NCBI GenBank assembly: GCA_913062865.1
Contig: CAJXWO010000029.1
Coordinates: 1-35,042, forward strand
Length of the DNA: 35,042 nucleotides
Reading direction: 5' to 3'
Origin: an uncultured Paracoccaceae bacterium
GTDB lineage: Bacteria > Pseudomonadota > Alphaproteobacteria > Rhodobacterales > Rhodobacteraceae
The notes below the pieces were generated by a model. The model was not told where the DNA came from and did no database searches. It saw only the letters and a program-made list of their open reading frames with translations. Positions 15,733 through 24,549 of this stretch are shown here, in pieces; positions within the stretch are counted from its first letter, which is position 1, and each line of letters begins with the position of its first letter. The translations under genes were made by a program, and so were the position numbers.

Positions 15733-16044
15733 CTATCGTGTTGCACCCGGAACCGGATCGAACACAGTCGAACCACGCTTGAATTCGCCTACGATGTTGG
15801 TGGGCGGGGCTACGCCCGAGCAGACGGGCTTGCCATAGGGATCGAGGCGCTGGGACAGGTAGCCTTCGAGACCTTCGTCGATGATCCAGTGATCGCATCC
15901 ATTCGGGTCAACCCAGATGCCGGCTCTGAGCTGGCTCAGATGCTTGGAGTCAAAACCCCTGTCAACGCTCTTGTCGGGAGGGGTGGCGCAAGCGGACAGA
16001 TCGGCGATACAAGCAAGGGCACCGGCGAGTTTGAGATGTTTCAT
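15733..16044 (-). CDS. Small lipoprotein with a WVDPxGCxHW module
   Basis: This 103-residue protein begins 'MKHLKLAGALACIADLSAC', a type II signal with a degenerate lipobox (LSAC), so it is probably anchored in the envelope. Its core 'IWVDPNGCDHWIIDEG', then EGY, eight residues and 'GKPVC', matches without gaps the N-terminal half of the OmpA-like protein encoded just upstream. The two cysteines of the module could form a disulfide. The ATG follows AAGGGA, and the gene starts 14 bases after the upstream stop, so the two form an operon. I know no function for the module. Confidence 0.8.
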   Translation of the reverse strand: MKHLKLAGALACIADLSACATPPDKSVDRGFDSKHLSQLRAGIWVDPNGCDHWIIDEGLEGYLSQRLDPYGKPVCSGVAPPTNIVGEFKRGSTVFDPVPGATR

Positions 16045-16058
16045 TTTGCTCGGTTCCC

Positions 16059-16661
16059 TTAGCGGATGCAGAAGATTTCGACGCGGCGGTTTTGCGCCAT
16101 GCCATGGGACGTGGCGTTAGATGCCCGTGGCATCCGCTCGCCATAACCGCGAACATCGGTCACGCGGGCACCGACCGATTGCGCCACACGGGCCACGGCT
16201 GCGGCGCGGTTGTAGCTCAGCCGAATGTTGTATTCGTCGGAGGCGCGGCTGTCAGTGTGTCCGGTGATGACATAGGCTATAGCGCCTGTGGACTGGAAGA
16301 ATTGCTGCAAGCGCTGCTGACCGGCTGCGTTGATTTGGTAGCTGTCGGTCTTGAAGAATTGATCGGACTGCATCATGCCGCAGACATTGACCCGGCGGCA
16401 GACCGGAATGCCCTGGCGGCTCACATGAGGGGTCATGTAGCCCTCAGCCCCGTCATCCATCACCCAGTGTTCACACCCGTCCGGATCGACCCAGATGGTC
16501 GGAATGTAAGGTTCCGTTTGTACCTGGACGATTCGCGCGCCCTGGTCAGCGACGCCAAAAGGCCCCAGGGCCTCCTGGGCGGTGCTGACCGAAGCGGTTG
16601 CCATCACGCCTGCCGTAGCAAGGGTGACGGCGCGAAGCAGTTTGCTTAGCACTTGTGCCAC
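16059..16661 (-). CDS. OmpA-family outer-membrane/peptidoglycan-binding protein
   Basis: The 200-residue protein has a Sec signal ('LLRAVTLATAGVMATASVST', then AQE) and a WVDPDGCEHW module (about residues 55-90). Its C-terminal OmpA-like domain shows the diaminopimelate-binding pattern: 'VITGHTDSRASDEYNIRLS' and 'NRRVEIFCIR'. It should sit in the periplasm bound to peptidoglycan. The likely start is GTG (16659-16661), which places the signal peptide at the N-terminus; an ATG at 16724 would add 21 unrelated residues. It is cotranscribed with the small lipoprotein that repeats its module. The pair lies between miaB and phoH, which are often adjacent in relatives. Confidence 0.88.
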   Translation of the reverse strand: MAQVLSKLLRAVTLATAGVMATASVSTAQEALGPFGVADQGARIVQVQTEPYIPTIWVDPDGCEHWVMDDGAEGYMTPHVSRQGIPVCRRVNVCGMMQSDQFFKTDSYQINAAGQQRLQQFFQSTGAIAYVITGHTDSRASDEYNIRLSYNRAAAVARVAQSVGARVTDVRGYGERMPRASNATSHGMAQNRRVEIFCIR

Positions 16662-16733
16662 AGTGTTATCTTTTTCTTGTCCCCCGGGGCGCGGCCGGCA
16701 GCAAAAAATGGCCGCGACTCCCATTATTTCAAA

Positions 16734-16772
16734 AGGATAGCAAATTTAGCGCGGCTGTGAAGCGTCTTTCAC
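16734..16772 (-). promoter_or_regulatory. Putative promoter and operator of the OmpA/lipoprotein operon
   Basis: On the minus strand TTCACA (16756-16761) and TATCCT (16734-16739) are 16 bases apart. The -35 overlaps an inverted repeat GTGAA-N6-TTCAC (16757-16772), a plausible regulator site. The 16662-16888 gap is AT-richer than its surroundings and holds no gene. Confidence 0.4.
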
Positions 16773-16888
16773 AAAATGTGGTGGCAGCCACAACATGCAG
16801 ACGGCGGATAACCGAACCAAAATGCCCCCCAAGGGAGAAACTGTTTCCCTGACCGGCATTACAGCAAATTGCGTGGCTTTTGCCTAGA

Positions 16889-18211
16889 TCAAGCGAGACG
16901 GCCGCCCAAGGCGTTGGGCGTGCTGTCGGTGATCCGCACCCGGCGCAGGTCTCCGGGGCGCAGGTCAGAATCGCTCACATGGACCGCGTGCAAGTGATCG
17001 GACTTGCCGACCATCTGGCCTTGCAGGCGCCCGGGTTTCTCGAACAGCACGCCGACCTCCTGGCCCACCATCGCCTCTTGCGCGGCGCGTTGCTGGCGCG
17101 TCAGCAGATCCTGCAGACGATAGAGGCGTTCAGACTTCACCGCTTCGTCCACCTGATCGCGCTCGGCTGCGGGCGTGCCCGGGCGGGTCGAATACTTGAA
17201 GGAAAACGCGTAGCCGTAATTCACCGCCTCGATCAGGTCGAGCGTGTCCTGGAAATCGCGGTCGGTCTCTTCGGGAAAGCCCACGATGAAATCGCCCGAA
17301 ATCAGGATATCGGGCCGTGCGGCGCGGATGCGCTCGATCAGCCGCAGATAGCTTTCGGCGGTATGGGCGCGGTTCATGCGCTTGAGGATCCGGTCCGAGC
17401 CCGACTGCACGGGCAGATGCAGATAGGGCATCAGCTTGGCGCAAGTGCCGTGGGCCTCAATCAAGTCGTCGGTCATGTCGTTGGGGTGCGAGGTGGTGAA
17501 CCGGATGCGCTCCAGCCCGTCGATCCCGTCAAGCGCCCAGATGAGCCGCGCCAGGGACCAATCCGCGCCATCGGGACCTTGGCCGTGATAGGCGTTCACG
17601 TTCTGGCCCAGAAGCGTGATTTCCCGCACGCCGCGTTCCACCAGGTCGCGCGCCTCGTCGAGGATGCGGGCGACCGGGCGGCTGACCTCGGCGCCGCGGG
17701 TATAGGGCACCACGCAGAAGGCGCAGAACTTGTCGCACCCTTCCTGCACGGTCAGGAACGCGGTCGGCCCGCGCTTGGCCTTGGGCCGCGCCTTCAGGTG
17801 ATCGAACTTGTCCTCTTCGGGGAAATCGGTATCGAGCGCCTTTTCCCCGCCGCGCGCCTTGGCCTCGAGCTCGGGCAGGCGGTGGTAGCTTTGCGGCCCC
17901 ACGACCAGATCGACCAGCGGCTGGCGGCGCATGATCTCTTGCCCCTCGGCCTGGGCAACGCAACCCGCGACGCCGATCTTGAGATCCGGCTTTTCGGCCT
18001 TGAGCCCCTTGAAGCGGCCCAGCTCGGAATAGACCTTTTCCGCCGCCTTTTCGCGGATATGGCAGGTGTTGAGCAGGATCATGTCCGCGTCGTCGGGCGT
18101 GTCTGTCTCGACATAGCCCTGGCCGCCAAGGGCCTCGGCCATGCGTTCGCTGTCGTAGACGTTCATCTGACAGCCATAGGTCTTGATATAAAGCTTCTTC
18201 GCGCCGGTCAT
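16889..18211 (-). CDS. miaB: tRNA-2-methylthio-N6-dimethylallyladenosine synthase
   Basis: MiaB is a radical-SAM methylthiotransferase that adds the 2-methylthio group to i6A37 of tRNAs reading UNN codons. The 440-residue protein has the three N-terminal UPF0004 cysteines ('YGCQMN', 'LNTCHIRE', 'VAGCVAQ') for the auxiliary cluster, the radical-SAM '[16 protein letters not shown]', and a C-terminal TRAM domain. The ATG at 18211 gives the family N-terminus '[17 protein letters not shown]'. The upstream in-frame extension runs through the divergent promoter region and is not supported. The enzyme uses SAM, which MetK at the other end of this gene run makes. Confidence 0.98.
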   Translation of the reverse strand: MTGAKKLYIKTYGCQMNVYDSERMAEALGGQGYVETDTPDDADMILLNTCHIREKAAEKVYSELGRFKGLKAEKPDLKIGVAGCVAQAEGQEIMRRQPLVDLVVGPQSYHRLPELEAKARGGEKALDTDFPEEDKFDHLKARPKAKRGPTAFLTVQEGCDKFCAFCVVPYTRGAEVSRPVARILDEARDLVERGVREITLLGQNVNAYHGQGPDGADWSLARLIWALDGIDGLERIRFTTSHPNDMTDDLIEAHGTCAKLMPYLHLPVQSGSDRILKRMNRAHTAESYLRLIERIRAARPDILISGDFIVGFPEETDRDFQDTLDLIEAVNYGYAFSFKYSTRPGTPAAERDQVDEAVKSERLYRLQDLLTRQQRAAQEAMVGQEVGVLFEKPGRLQGQMVGKSDHLHAVHVSDSDLRPGDLRRVRITDSTPNALGGRLA

Positions 18212-18320
18212 GGCCCGCCCGTCCTGTTCTGCGTCGCAAGCCGGATGCCTATACCAAACCGGGCATGGCTTGCAATGGCGGGCCAATTCGCCAAATTGGC
18301 GCCCAAGGGGCGGAGCAGTC

Positions 18321-19184
18321 ATGAAATACGCATCGTTGGAAGACTTCCTGTCGCAGGGCAAGGCGGCGCTGGCCAAGGGGCCCATCGCGATGATCTTCGT
18401 CGAGGACGAGGTCGAGGTCGCGTCGACCCTGCGGCATCATCTGCAGCTGGGGTTCAAGGCGGTGCTGGCGCTGATGCCGGACCGGATCGGACTGGCGGCG
18501 GATCTCGTGGATGCTGTGCACCGTATTCCCTACGACCCGCTCGCCCGGGATGGGGTGCCCCGCGCGGTCAACGCGATCAACGATGCGGCGCCGGGGATCT
18601 GGATGTATTACTGCTATAATGCGGAATACCTGTTTTATCCCTTTGCAGAGTCGCGCAGCGTCGGTGAGATGCTGGCCTTCAACACCGAAGAGCGGCGCGA
18701 TACGATCCTGACTTTCGTGGTCGATCTATATGCCATCGATCTGCACAAGCACCCCAGCGCGGTTTCGCTGGAAGACGCCCATCTCGACAAATCGGGCTAT
18801 TACGCGCTGGCGCGCAAGGACGCGTGGAACAACGATCTCGACCGGCAGATGGACTTTTTCGGTGGTCTGTGCTGGCGCTACGAAGAGCACATCCCCGAAG
18901 CGGCCCGGCGGATCGACCGGGTGGGTATCTTCCGGGCCAAGCCCGGGCTGCAGCTGTTGCAGCACCACACCTTCAACGATCCGGAATACAACACCTATGC
19001 CTGCCCATGGCATCACAGCCTGACCGCGTCCATCGCCTCGTTCCGCACGGCCAAGGCGCTCAAGCGCAACCCGGGCTCCACCTTCGATATCGAAACCTTC
19101 CGCTGGCACAACTCGATCCCCTTAGAATGGGAATCCCGTCAGCTGCTGGAACTTGGGCTGATGGAGCCCGGGCAGTGGTTCTGA
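18321..19184 (+). CDS. Glycosyltransferase-like conserved protein
   Basis: This 287-residue soluble protein begins with a Rossmann-like strand pattern ('[20 protein letters not shown]', '[13 protein letters not shown]'). Its middle stretch '[20 protein letters not shown]' then '[10 protein letters not shown]' resembles the family-2-like glycosyltransferases of Rhodobacterales. It has no signal peptide or membrane helix. The metal-binding motif of a working GT-A enzyme is not clearly visible, so an enzymatic role is unproven. The ATG follows GGGGCGGAG. It is divergent from miaB (109-bp gap) and convergent with the flavin reductase gene, 4 bases between stops. Confidence 0.55.
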   Translation: MKYASLEDFLSQGKAALAKGPIAMIFVEDEVEVASTLRHHLQLGFKAVLALMPDRIGLAADLVDAVHRIPYDPLARDGVPRAVNAINDAAPGIWMYYCYNAEYLFYPFAESRSVGEMLAFNTEERRDTILTFVVDLYAIDLHKHPSAVSLEDAHLDKSGYYALARKDAWNNDLDRQMDFFGGLCWRYEEHIPEAARRIDRVGIFRAKPGLQLLQHHTFNDPEYNTYACPWHHSLTASIASFRTAKALKRNPGSTFDIETFRWHNSIPLEWESRQLLELGLMEPGQWF

Positions 19185-19188
19185 GGCC

Positions 19189-19863
19189 TTAGTCGAAGTC
19201 TTCGGTCACGACGCGCTCATCGGGCACGCCGATCTCGGCAAAGGCCTTTGCAATCGCCTCGACCATCGGATCGGGGCCGCAGACATAACAGGTGTCGCTG
19301 TCGGGCTTGACGATATCGCGCAGCATCTCGGCATCGACCATCCGGTTGTGAAAGGCGCTGTCGGGCTCGTCGGTGACGATCCATTTGCAGGTCAGACCAG
19401 GCATCTCCTCGAACGTCTCGCGCAGGATGATGTCCTGTTCGCGCTGGTTCGAGAAGACAAGCGTCGTGCCCTCTAATGTGCCTTGATCGGCCAGTCGCTT
19501 GCGCAGGATCGGGATAAAAGGCGTGACGCCCGCGCCCCCCGCGACGAAGACGCCCGGGCCCTTGTCCTCGATCGCGCCCCAGGCATCGCCGATCTGCACA
19601 GTGTCGCCCGGCTGAAGCTTGGGGATCTCCCTGGTGACACCGTCATGATCCGGGTAGGACTTGATCACGAAGTCGAGCGTGTCCTCGCCCGGCAGGCTGG
19701 TAAAAGTGAAGGGGCGTCCCTCGTCACGCAGACCGTCCTTGTCGATGGCCAACTCGGTTGCCTGACCGGGGGTGTAGTGGAACCCCTCGGGCTTTTCGAA
19801 ACTCAGGTGATAGGTGTCATGGGTGACGGGTTCGATGCGGTTCAGTTTGAGCGTGTATGTCAT
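19189..19863 (-). CDS. FAD-binding ferredoxin/flavodoxin reductase-like oxidoreductase
   Basis: The 224-residue protein has the FNR fold: the FAD-binding 'RPFTFTS' box, 'LQPGDTVQIGDAWGAI', the nucleotide-binding 'GGAGVTPFIPILR' and the C-terminal 'CYVCGPDPMVEAIAKAF'. It ends without a 2Fe-2S ferredoxin domain, so electrons must pass to a separate acceptor. It resembles the reductase parts of phenol hydroxylase-type enzymes. The ATG at 19863 begins 'MTYTLKLNRIEPV'. It lies 78 bases downstream of fabI on the same strand. Its partner is unknown; the P450 about 4 kb away is one candidate, but nothing in the sequence links them. Confidence 0.85.
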   Translation of the reverse strand: MTYTLKLNRIEPVTHDTYHLSFEKPEGFHYTPGQATELAIDKDGLRDEGRPFTFTSLPGEDTLDFVIKSYPDHDGVTREIPKLQPGDTVQIGDAWGAIEDKGPGVFVAGGAGVTPFIPILRKRLADQGTLEGTTLVFSNQREQDIILRETFEEMPGLTCKWIVTDEPDSAFHNRMVDAEMLRDIVKPDSDTCYVCGPDPMVEAIAKAFAEIGVPDERVVTEDFD

Positions 19864-19941
19864 TGGGTCTCCGATAGTGTCGGTTTCCCAAGGACCTAGC
19901 CGCAACCGCCCGGTTTGCCAGTCGCTGGCGCGGGCCGCCCT

Positions 19942-20733
19942 CTACAGGTTGTCGTATTGCGGCATGCCCAGAACGTGGTAGCCGCCATCGACCATGATGA
20001 TCTCTCCGGTGGTGCATGCGCCCGCGTCCGAGGCCAGCCAGACCGCCGTGCCGCCCACCGCTTCGAGCGTGGCGTTCGACCCCAGCGGCGCGTTTTGGTC
20101 GGTGTGCTTGTAGGTCTTGCGTGCGCCCCCGATGGCCGCGCCCGCCAGGGTCTTCATCGGGCCGGGGCTGATCGCGTTCACACGAATGCCGTCGCGGCCC
20201 AGGTCGTTGGCCAGGTAGCGCGTGGCCGATTCCAGCGCCGCCTTGGCCACGCCCATCACGTTGTAATTCGGCACGACCCGGTTCGAGCCCTGGTAGGTCA
20301 GCGTCAGAAGCGTGCCGCCATTCTCCTGCATCATCGGATAGGCCCGGCGGGCCACGTCGATGAAGGAATAGACCGAGATGTCGAGCGAATGCTTGAAGTT
20401 TGACCGGGTGGTGTTGATGAACCGGCCCTGAAGCTCGGACTTGTCCGAATAAGCGATGGCATGGACGACGAAGTCGATGGTGGGCCATTTGGCCGCCAGC
20501 GCCTCGAACGCGGTGTCAAGCGACGCCTCGTCGGTCACGTCCGCATCGACCAGGAAATCGGAGCCCACCGAGGCCGCGAGCGGTTCCACCCGTTTGCCGA
20601 ATGCCTCGCCCTGGTAGGTAAATGCCAGCTCGGCCCCGGCTTCGGCCATCGCCTTGGCAATTCCCCAGGCAATGGACCGCTCGTTGGCCACGCCCATGAT
20701 CAGGCCGCGCTTGCCCGTTATCGCATTCGACAT
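19942..20733 (-). CDS. fabI: Enoyl-[acyl-carrier-protein] reductase (NADH)
   Basis: FabI catalyses the last reduction of each fatty-acid elongation round. The 263-residue short-chain dehydrogenase-type protein has the N-terminal 'GLIMGVANERSIAWGIAKAM' NAD-binding region and the FabI active site Tyr-x6-Lys in 'YNVMGVAKAALE', with the extra tyrosine in 'LTLTYQGSNR'. Its start is 6 bases after the fabB stop, so it is the third gene of a fabA-fabB-fabI unit. Confidence 0.97.
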   Translation of the reverse strand: MSNAITGKRGLIMGVANERSIAWGIAKAMAEAGAELAFTYQGEAFGKRVEPLAASVGSDFLVDADVTDEASLDTAFEALAAKWPTIDFVVHAIAYSDKSELQGRFINTTRSNFKHSLDISVYSFIDVARRAYPMMQENGGTLLTLTYQGSNRVVPNYNVMGVAKAALESATRYLANDLGRDGIRVNAISPGPMKTLAGAAIGGARKTYKHTDQNAPLGSNATLEAVGGTAVWLASDAGACTTGEIIMVDGGYHVLGMPQYDNL

Positions 20734-20739
20734 GTTCGT

Positions 20740-21969
20740 TTATCCGTGAAATTTGCTGAGCAGCATGGACCCGTTCGTGCCGCCAAAACCAAAGGAATTC
20801 GTCATCACCGTGTCCAGACCGGCATTGTCCACCCGCGCGGTCGCGATCTCGGTAGGCGCGAGGGCCGGGTCGAGGGTTTCGACATTGATCGAGGGGATGA
20901 TGAAATCGTGCTCCAGCGCGAGCAGGCAATAGATCGCCTCTTGCGCGCCGGTGGCGCCCTGGCTGTGGCCGGTCATCGACTTGGTGGAACTGATGGGCGG
21001 GGTCTGGCCTTCGCCGAAGACGCGGCGCACGGCCTCCACCTCGCCCACGTCGCCCACGGGGGTCGAGGTGCCATGGGCGTTGATATAGCTGACCTTTCGG
21101 TCTTCGGGCAGGGTCGCCAGCGCCACGCGCATCGCCCGTTCGCCGCCCTCTCCGGACGGCGCGACCATGTCGGCTCCGTCGCTGGTGGCGCCGTAGCCCG
21201 TGACCTCGGCATAGATTTTGGCGCCGCGGGCCTGGGCGTGTTCCAGGCTTTCCAGCACCACGATCCCGCCGCCGCCGCCGATCACGAAGCCGTCGCGATC
21301 CTGGTCGAAGGCGCGGCTGGCCTTTTCCGGGGTGTCATTGAATTTCGACGACATTGCGCCCATCGCGTCGAAAAGGCAGGACAGTGTCCAGTCCAGCTCT
21401 TCGCCGCCGCCGGCGAACATCACGTCCTGTTTGCCCAGCATGATCTGTTCGGCCGCGTTGCCGATGCAGTGAAGCGAGGTCGAACAGGCCGAGGTGATCG
21501 AGTAGTTGATCCCCTTGATCTGGTAGGCCGTGGCAAGGTTCGCACTAACGGTCGAGCACATGCACTTGGGCACCGCAAACGGGCCGATCCGCTTTGTCCC
21601 GCCGGTTTTGAGCACGGTCTGGTGCGCGGTCAGCATCGCGCTGGTCGATGGCCCGCCCGAGCCCGCGATAAGCCCGGAGCGCGGGTTGACGATATCCGTC
21701 TCTGCCAGCCCGCTGTCGGCGATGGCCTGACCCATGGCGATATGGGCATAGGCGGCACCCGGCCCCATGAAGCGCAGGGTGCGCTTGTCGATATGTTCGG
21801 AAACGTCGATCTTGAGCGTACCGGCGATCTGCGAGCGGAAGCCGTGCTCCTTCATCTCTTCGCTGGCTTCGATCCCCGATTTGCCGGCCTTCAAAGAGGC
21901 CAGGACTTCTTCGGCAGTGTTCCCGATGCTGGAGACGATCCCCAGTCCGGTGACGACGACACGGCGCAT
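20740..21969 (-). CDS. fabB: Beta-ketoacyl-[acyl-carrier-protein] synthase I
   Basis: FabB condenses malonyl-ACP with acyl-ACP and is needed to elongate the cis-3-decenoyl product of FabA. The 409-residue thiolase-fold protein has the nucleophile in '[11 protein letters not shown]', both active-site histidines in '[12 protein letters not shown]' and '[10 protein letters not shown]', and the C-terminal '[13 protein letters not shown]'. It is separated from fabA by 193 bases that contain a hairpin repeat. Adjacency to fabA marks it as FabB rather than FabF. Confidence 0.97.
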   Translation of the reverse strand: MRRVVVTGLGIVSSIGNTAEEVLASLKAGKSGIEASEEMKEHGFRSQIAGTLKIDVSEHIDKRTLRFMGPGAAYAHIAMGQAIADSGLAETDIVNPRSGLIAGSGGPSTSAMLTAHQTVLKTGGTKRIGPFAVPKCMCSTVSANLATAYQIKGINYSITSACSTSLHCIGNAAEQIMLGKQDVMFAGGGEELDWTLSCLFDAMGAMSSKFNDTPEKASRAFDQDRDGFVIGGGGGIVVLESLEHAQARGAKIYAEVTGYGATSDGADMVAPSGEGGERAMRVALATLPEDRKVSYINAHGTSTPVGDVGEVEAVRRVFGEGQTPPISSTKSMTGHSQGATGAQEAIYCLLALEHDFIIPSINVETLDPALAPTEIATARVDNAGLDTVMTNSFGFGGTNGSMLLSKFHG

Positions 21970-22118
21970 GACGGCTCCTTTGCTCTGCTATGGACTGTGT
22001 AGGGCATGGGGCCGGGGAAGGGCAAGGCGGCGCGCGTCCCGCCTCGCGGGGCGGATGTCCGGGTCGATCCGCTCTGCGCGTTTGGTTTGCAAGATGCCCG
22101 CGGGCCCTGCATCCGCGC

Positions 22119-22139
22119 GCCCCGGACTTGATCCGGGGC
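22119..22139. repeat. GC-rich hairpin repeat between fabA and fabB
   Basis: GCCCCGGA (22119-22126) and TCCGGGGC (22132-22139) enclose CTTGA. This 8-bp dyad around TTGAT resembles a short interspersed palindrome that I recall as common in alphaproteobacterial intergenic regions. It has no T-run on either side and probably does not act as a strong terminator. Confidence 0.5.
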
Positions 22140-22162
22140 CTCACCGCGGTCTGCTCCGTGGG

Positions 22163-22672
22163 TCAGCTCTCGCTCAGCGCGACCTTCATGTCCTTGACCT
22201 GGTAGATCACCTCGCCATCGGCCTCGACGATGCCGTCGGCCACGCCCATGGTCAGCCGCCGGGTCTGAACGGCCTTGGTGAAGTCGACGTGATAGGTTAG
22301 CATCTTGCGGCTCGGGCGGACCATGCCGGTCAGTTTCACCTCGCCCACACCCAGCGCGTAGCCGCGGCCCTTCCACCCGCGCCAGCCCAGGTTGAAACCG
22401 GTCAGCTGCCACAGGCCGTCCAGACCAAGGCAGCCGGGCATGATCGGGTTGCCGGGAAAATGGCAGTCGAAGAACCACAGGTCGGGCGTGATGTCGAACT
22501 CGGCCACCACATGGCCCTTGCCATGCTTGCCGCCATCCTCTGAAATGTCAGTGATGCGGTTCATCATCAGCATCGGCGGTTCGGGAAGCTGCGCATTGCC
22601 CGGGCCGAACAGCTCGCCTCGCGCGCATTTCAGCAGGTCGTCCTTGTCGAAGCTCGTGGGGTACTCGGCCAT
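22163..22672 (-). CDS. fabA: 3-hydroxydecanoyl-[acyl-carrier-protein] dehydratase/isomerase
   Basis: FabA dehydrates 3-hydroxydecanoyl-ACP and isomerises the product to cis-3-decenoyl-ACP, the branch point to unsaturated fatty acids. The 169-residue hot-dog protein has the catalytic His in '[20 protein letters not shown]', with the Asp in the same block. The ATG at 22672 follows GGAAGG and starts '[14 protein letters not shown]'. It heads fabA-fabB-fabI and is divergent from irr. Confidence 0.97.
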   Translation of the reverse strand: MAEYPTSFDKDDLLKCARGELFGPGNAQLPEPPMLMMNRITDISEDGGKHGKGHVVAEFDITPDLWFFDCHFPGNPIMPGCLGLDGLWQLTGFNLGWRGWKGRGYALGVGEVKLTGMVRPSRKMLTYHVDFTKAVQTRRLTMGVADGIVEADGEVIYQVKDMKVALSES

Positions 22673-22789
22673 GCCACCCGTTCCTTCCGCTGGTTGCGTC
22701 GGTGATATTCGCAGCCCTCTAGCACCCGGGGCGCGCCCGCTGCAAGCATGCCGCGCGCGCTTGGTCGCGGGTAAACCGGGGAAATTCGT

Positions 22790-22819
22790 TTGAAATCTGC
22801 CCCCTCGGCACCCTATATT
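22790..22819 (+). promoter_or_regulatory. Putative irr promoter
   Basis: TTGAAA (22790-22795) and TATATT (22814-22819) are 18 bases apart, 5/6 and 4/6 matches to the sigma-70 consensus. They lie about 32 bases before the irr ATG in the gap shared with fabA. Confidence 0.6.
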
Positions 22820-22850
22820 GCGTATCAACCCGAAAGGTAGAGCGAAGAAC

Positions 22851-23270
22851 ATGGATCAGCAGGTTCTGGACACCGCAACCCACTGGCTGGCCGAGGCCGG
22901 TCTGCGCCCGACGCGGCAGCGCGTGACGCTGGCCGCGCTTCTGATGGGCGACGGTCAGGATCGTCACGTCACTGCCGAAAGCCTCTTTGCCGCTGTCCAG
23001 GACGGGGGCGAAAAGGTGTCCCTGGCCACGGTCTACAATACGTTGCGTGCCTTTTGCGATGCGGGCCTCATCCAGGAGGTCACGGTGGATGGTGCACGCA
23101 GCTATTTCGACACCAATACCCATGATCACCCGCATTTCTTCTGGGAAGAGGACGGTCGGCTGACCGATGCGCCGGCCGACCAGCTCGAGATCGCAAGCCT
23201 GCCCGGCGCGCCCGAGGGGGCCGAGATCTCCAAGGTCGACGTGGTGATCCGTCTGCGCCGCACCACCTGA
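22851..23270 (+). CDS. irr: Iron response regulator Irr (Fur superfamily)
   Basis: Irr is the alphaproteobacterial Fur-family regulator that senses iron through heme and controls heme synthesis, iron storage and uptake genes. The 139-residue protein has the winged-helix DNA-binding half ('[18 protein letters not shown]', '[19 protein letters not shown]') and the Irr-type dimerisation half with a histidine-rich '[10 protein letters not shown]' (91-100). It lacks the CxxC zinc sites of true Fur. Its position divergent from fabA-fabB-fabI matches the arrangement known in related alphaproteobacteria. It ends '[12 protein letters not shown]'. Heme responsiveness differs among Irr proteins and cannot be judged here. 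Confidence 0.93.
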   Translation: MDQQVLDTATHWLAEAGLRPTRQRVTLAALLMGDGQDRHVTAESLFAAVQDGGEKVSLATVYNTLRAFCDAGLIQEVTVDGARSYFDTNTHDHPHFFWEEDGRLTDAPADQLEIASLPGAPEGAEISKVDVVIRLRRTT

Positions 23271-23322
23271 GCCTTGCCCGGGCGCGCCGCCCGTCGCAGA
23301 CTGCGGCAAAAGGGAGGGCGCG

Positions 23323-24483
23323 ATGGGCACACCCACCTATGACATCGATCCGCAGGCGTTCTGGTCCGATCCCTATCCGGACCTGAAGCGGATTCGCGCG
23401 GACTGCCCGGTGGCCCATGTGCCGCAACTGGGCGCGACGCTGATCACCCGGCGCGACGACATCTTCGAGAACGAAAAGAAGATCGAGGTCTTCTCGTCCG
23501 ACCAGCCAGAGGGGCTGATGACCGTGCTGATGGGCCAGAACATGATGCGCAAGGACGGCGCGGCCCATGCCCATGAGCGGCGCGCGATCTTTCCCGCGGT
23601 CTCGCCCCGCACGGTGCGCGATAACTGGAGATCCCGGTTCCAGGCCGCGACCGATGCGGTGCTCGATGCGTTGGCACCGCGCGGTGAGGCCGATCTGGTG
23701 CGTGATTTCGCCATGCCGGTCTCGGGTCACGCGCTGCGCGAGATCACCGGCCTGACCAATATGACATGGCAGGAGATGGACCGCGTGAGCCAAGGTATGA
23801 TCGACGGCTGCGCCAACTACACCGGCGATCCGGCGGTCGAGGCACGTTGCCATGATTGCACCGCCTCGATCGACCGCCATATCGACGCGCGGATGCCACA
23901 ACTGCGGGCCGATCCGGATACGTCGCTTCTGTCCGTCCAGATGCAGGCGGGCCTAACCGAGGCGCAGACCCGCGCCAACATCAAGCTTGCCATTTCCGGC
24001 GGGCAGAACGAGCCGCGCGATGCCATCGCGGGCACGGCCTGGGCGCTTCTGACCCATCCCGAACAGCTGGCTTTGGTGCAGGGCGGGCAGGCGACCTGGC
24101 TACAGGCTTTCGAGGAATATGCCCGCTGGATCGCGCCCATCGGCATGTCCCCGCGCCGGGTCGCGCAAGACTACGAGTTGCATGGCGCGGTGTTCAAACC
24201 CGATGACCGGGCCTTCCTGATGTTCGGGTCGGGCAACCGCGACGAGACGGTGTTCGCCCGGCCCGATGCCTTCGACATCACGCAGGATTGTTCCGCCGCC
24301 ATCTCCTTTGGCGCGGGGCCGCATTTCTGCGCGGGCGCCTGGGCGTCGCGCTGTCTGATTGCCGAGGTGGCCCTTCCCAGCCTCTTCGCGCGGCTCAAGG
24401 GCCTTCGGTTCGCAGGCGATGCGCCCTTTGGCGGCTGGGCCTTTCGGGGGCCCCTGCGCGTGCCGGTTGTCTGGGACGCCTGA
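23323..24483 (+). CDS. Cytochrome P450
   Basis: The 386-residue soluble bacterial P450 has the heme-thiolate loop 'FGAGPHFCAGAWASR' (Cys336) and the K-helix ExxR at Glu265-Arg268 ('EEYARW'). The I-helix reads 'SGGQNEPRDA' (225-234) where most P450s have the acid-threonine pair of A/G-G-x-D/E-T; here the acid is Glu230 and the threonine position is Pro231. That could change oxygen activation. It has no membrane anchor, so it would need a ferredoxin and reductase, neither of which is adjacent. It begins 52 bases after irr on the same strand and could share its transcript. Substrate unknown. Confidence 0.92.
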   Translation: MGTPTYDIDPQAFWSDPYPDLKRIRADCPVAHVPQLGATLITRRDDIFENEKKIEVFSSDQPEGLMTVLMGQNMMRKDGAAHAHERRAIFPAVSPRTVRDNWRSRFQAATDAVLDALAPRGEADLVRDFAMPVSGHALREITGLTNMTWQEMDRVSQGMIDGCANYTGDPAVEARCHDCTASIDRHIDARMPQLRADPDTSLLSVQMQAGLTEAQTRANIKLAISGGQNEPRDAIAGTAWALLTHPEQLALVQGGQATWLQAFEEYARWIAPIGMSPRRVAQDYELHGAVFKPDDRAFLMFGSGNRDETVFARPDAFDITQDCSAAISFGAGPHFCAGAWASRCLIAEVALPSLFARLKGLRFAGDAPFGGWAFRGPLRVPVVWDA

Positions 24484-24549
24484 GCCGCGCTTGACCCTGT
24501 CGCGCCCGCGCCCCATGGTCTGCGCGAAATGCGCCCTTAGGAGACCGCC

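Noticed and set aside
16800-16880. Possible miaB terminator around GGGAGAAACTGTTTCCC
   Set aside because: The arms pair imperfectly and no T-run follows on the minus strand.
16880-18619. A 579-codon open frame antisense to miaB
   Set aside because: It covers miaB and runs into the next gene, with no coherent protein features.
20461-22002. A 513-codon open frame antisense to fabB and fabI
   Set aside because: It lies opposite two core genes and has no domain; it is an artefact of high GC.
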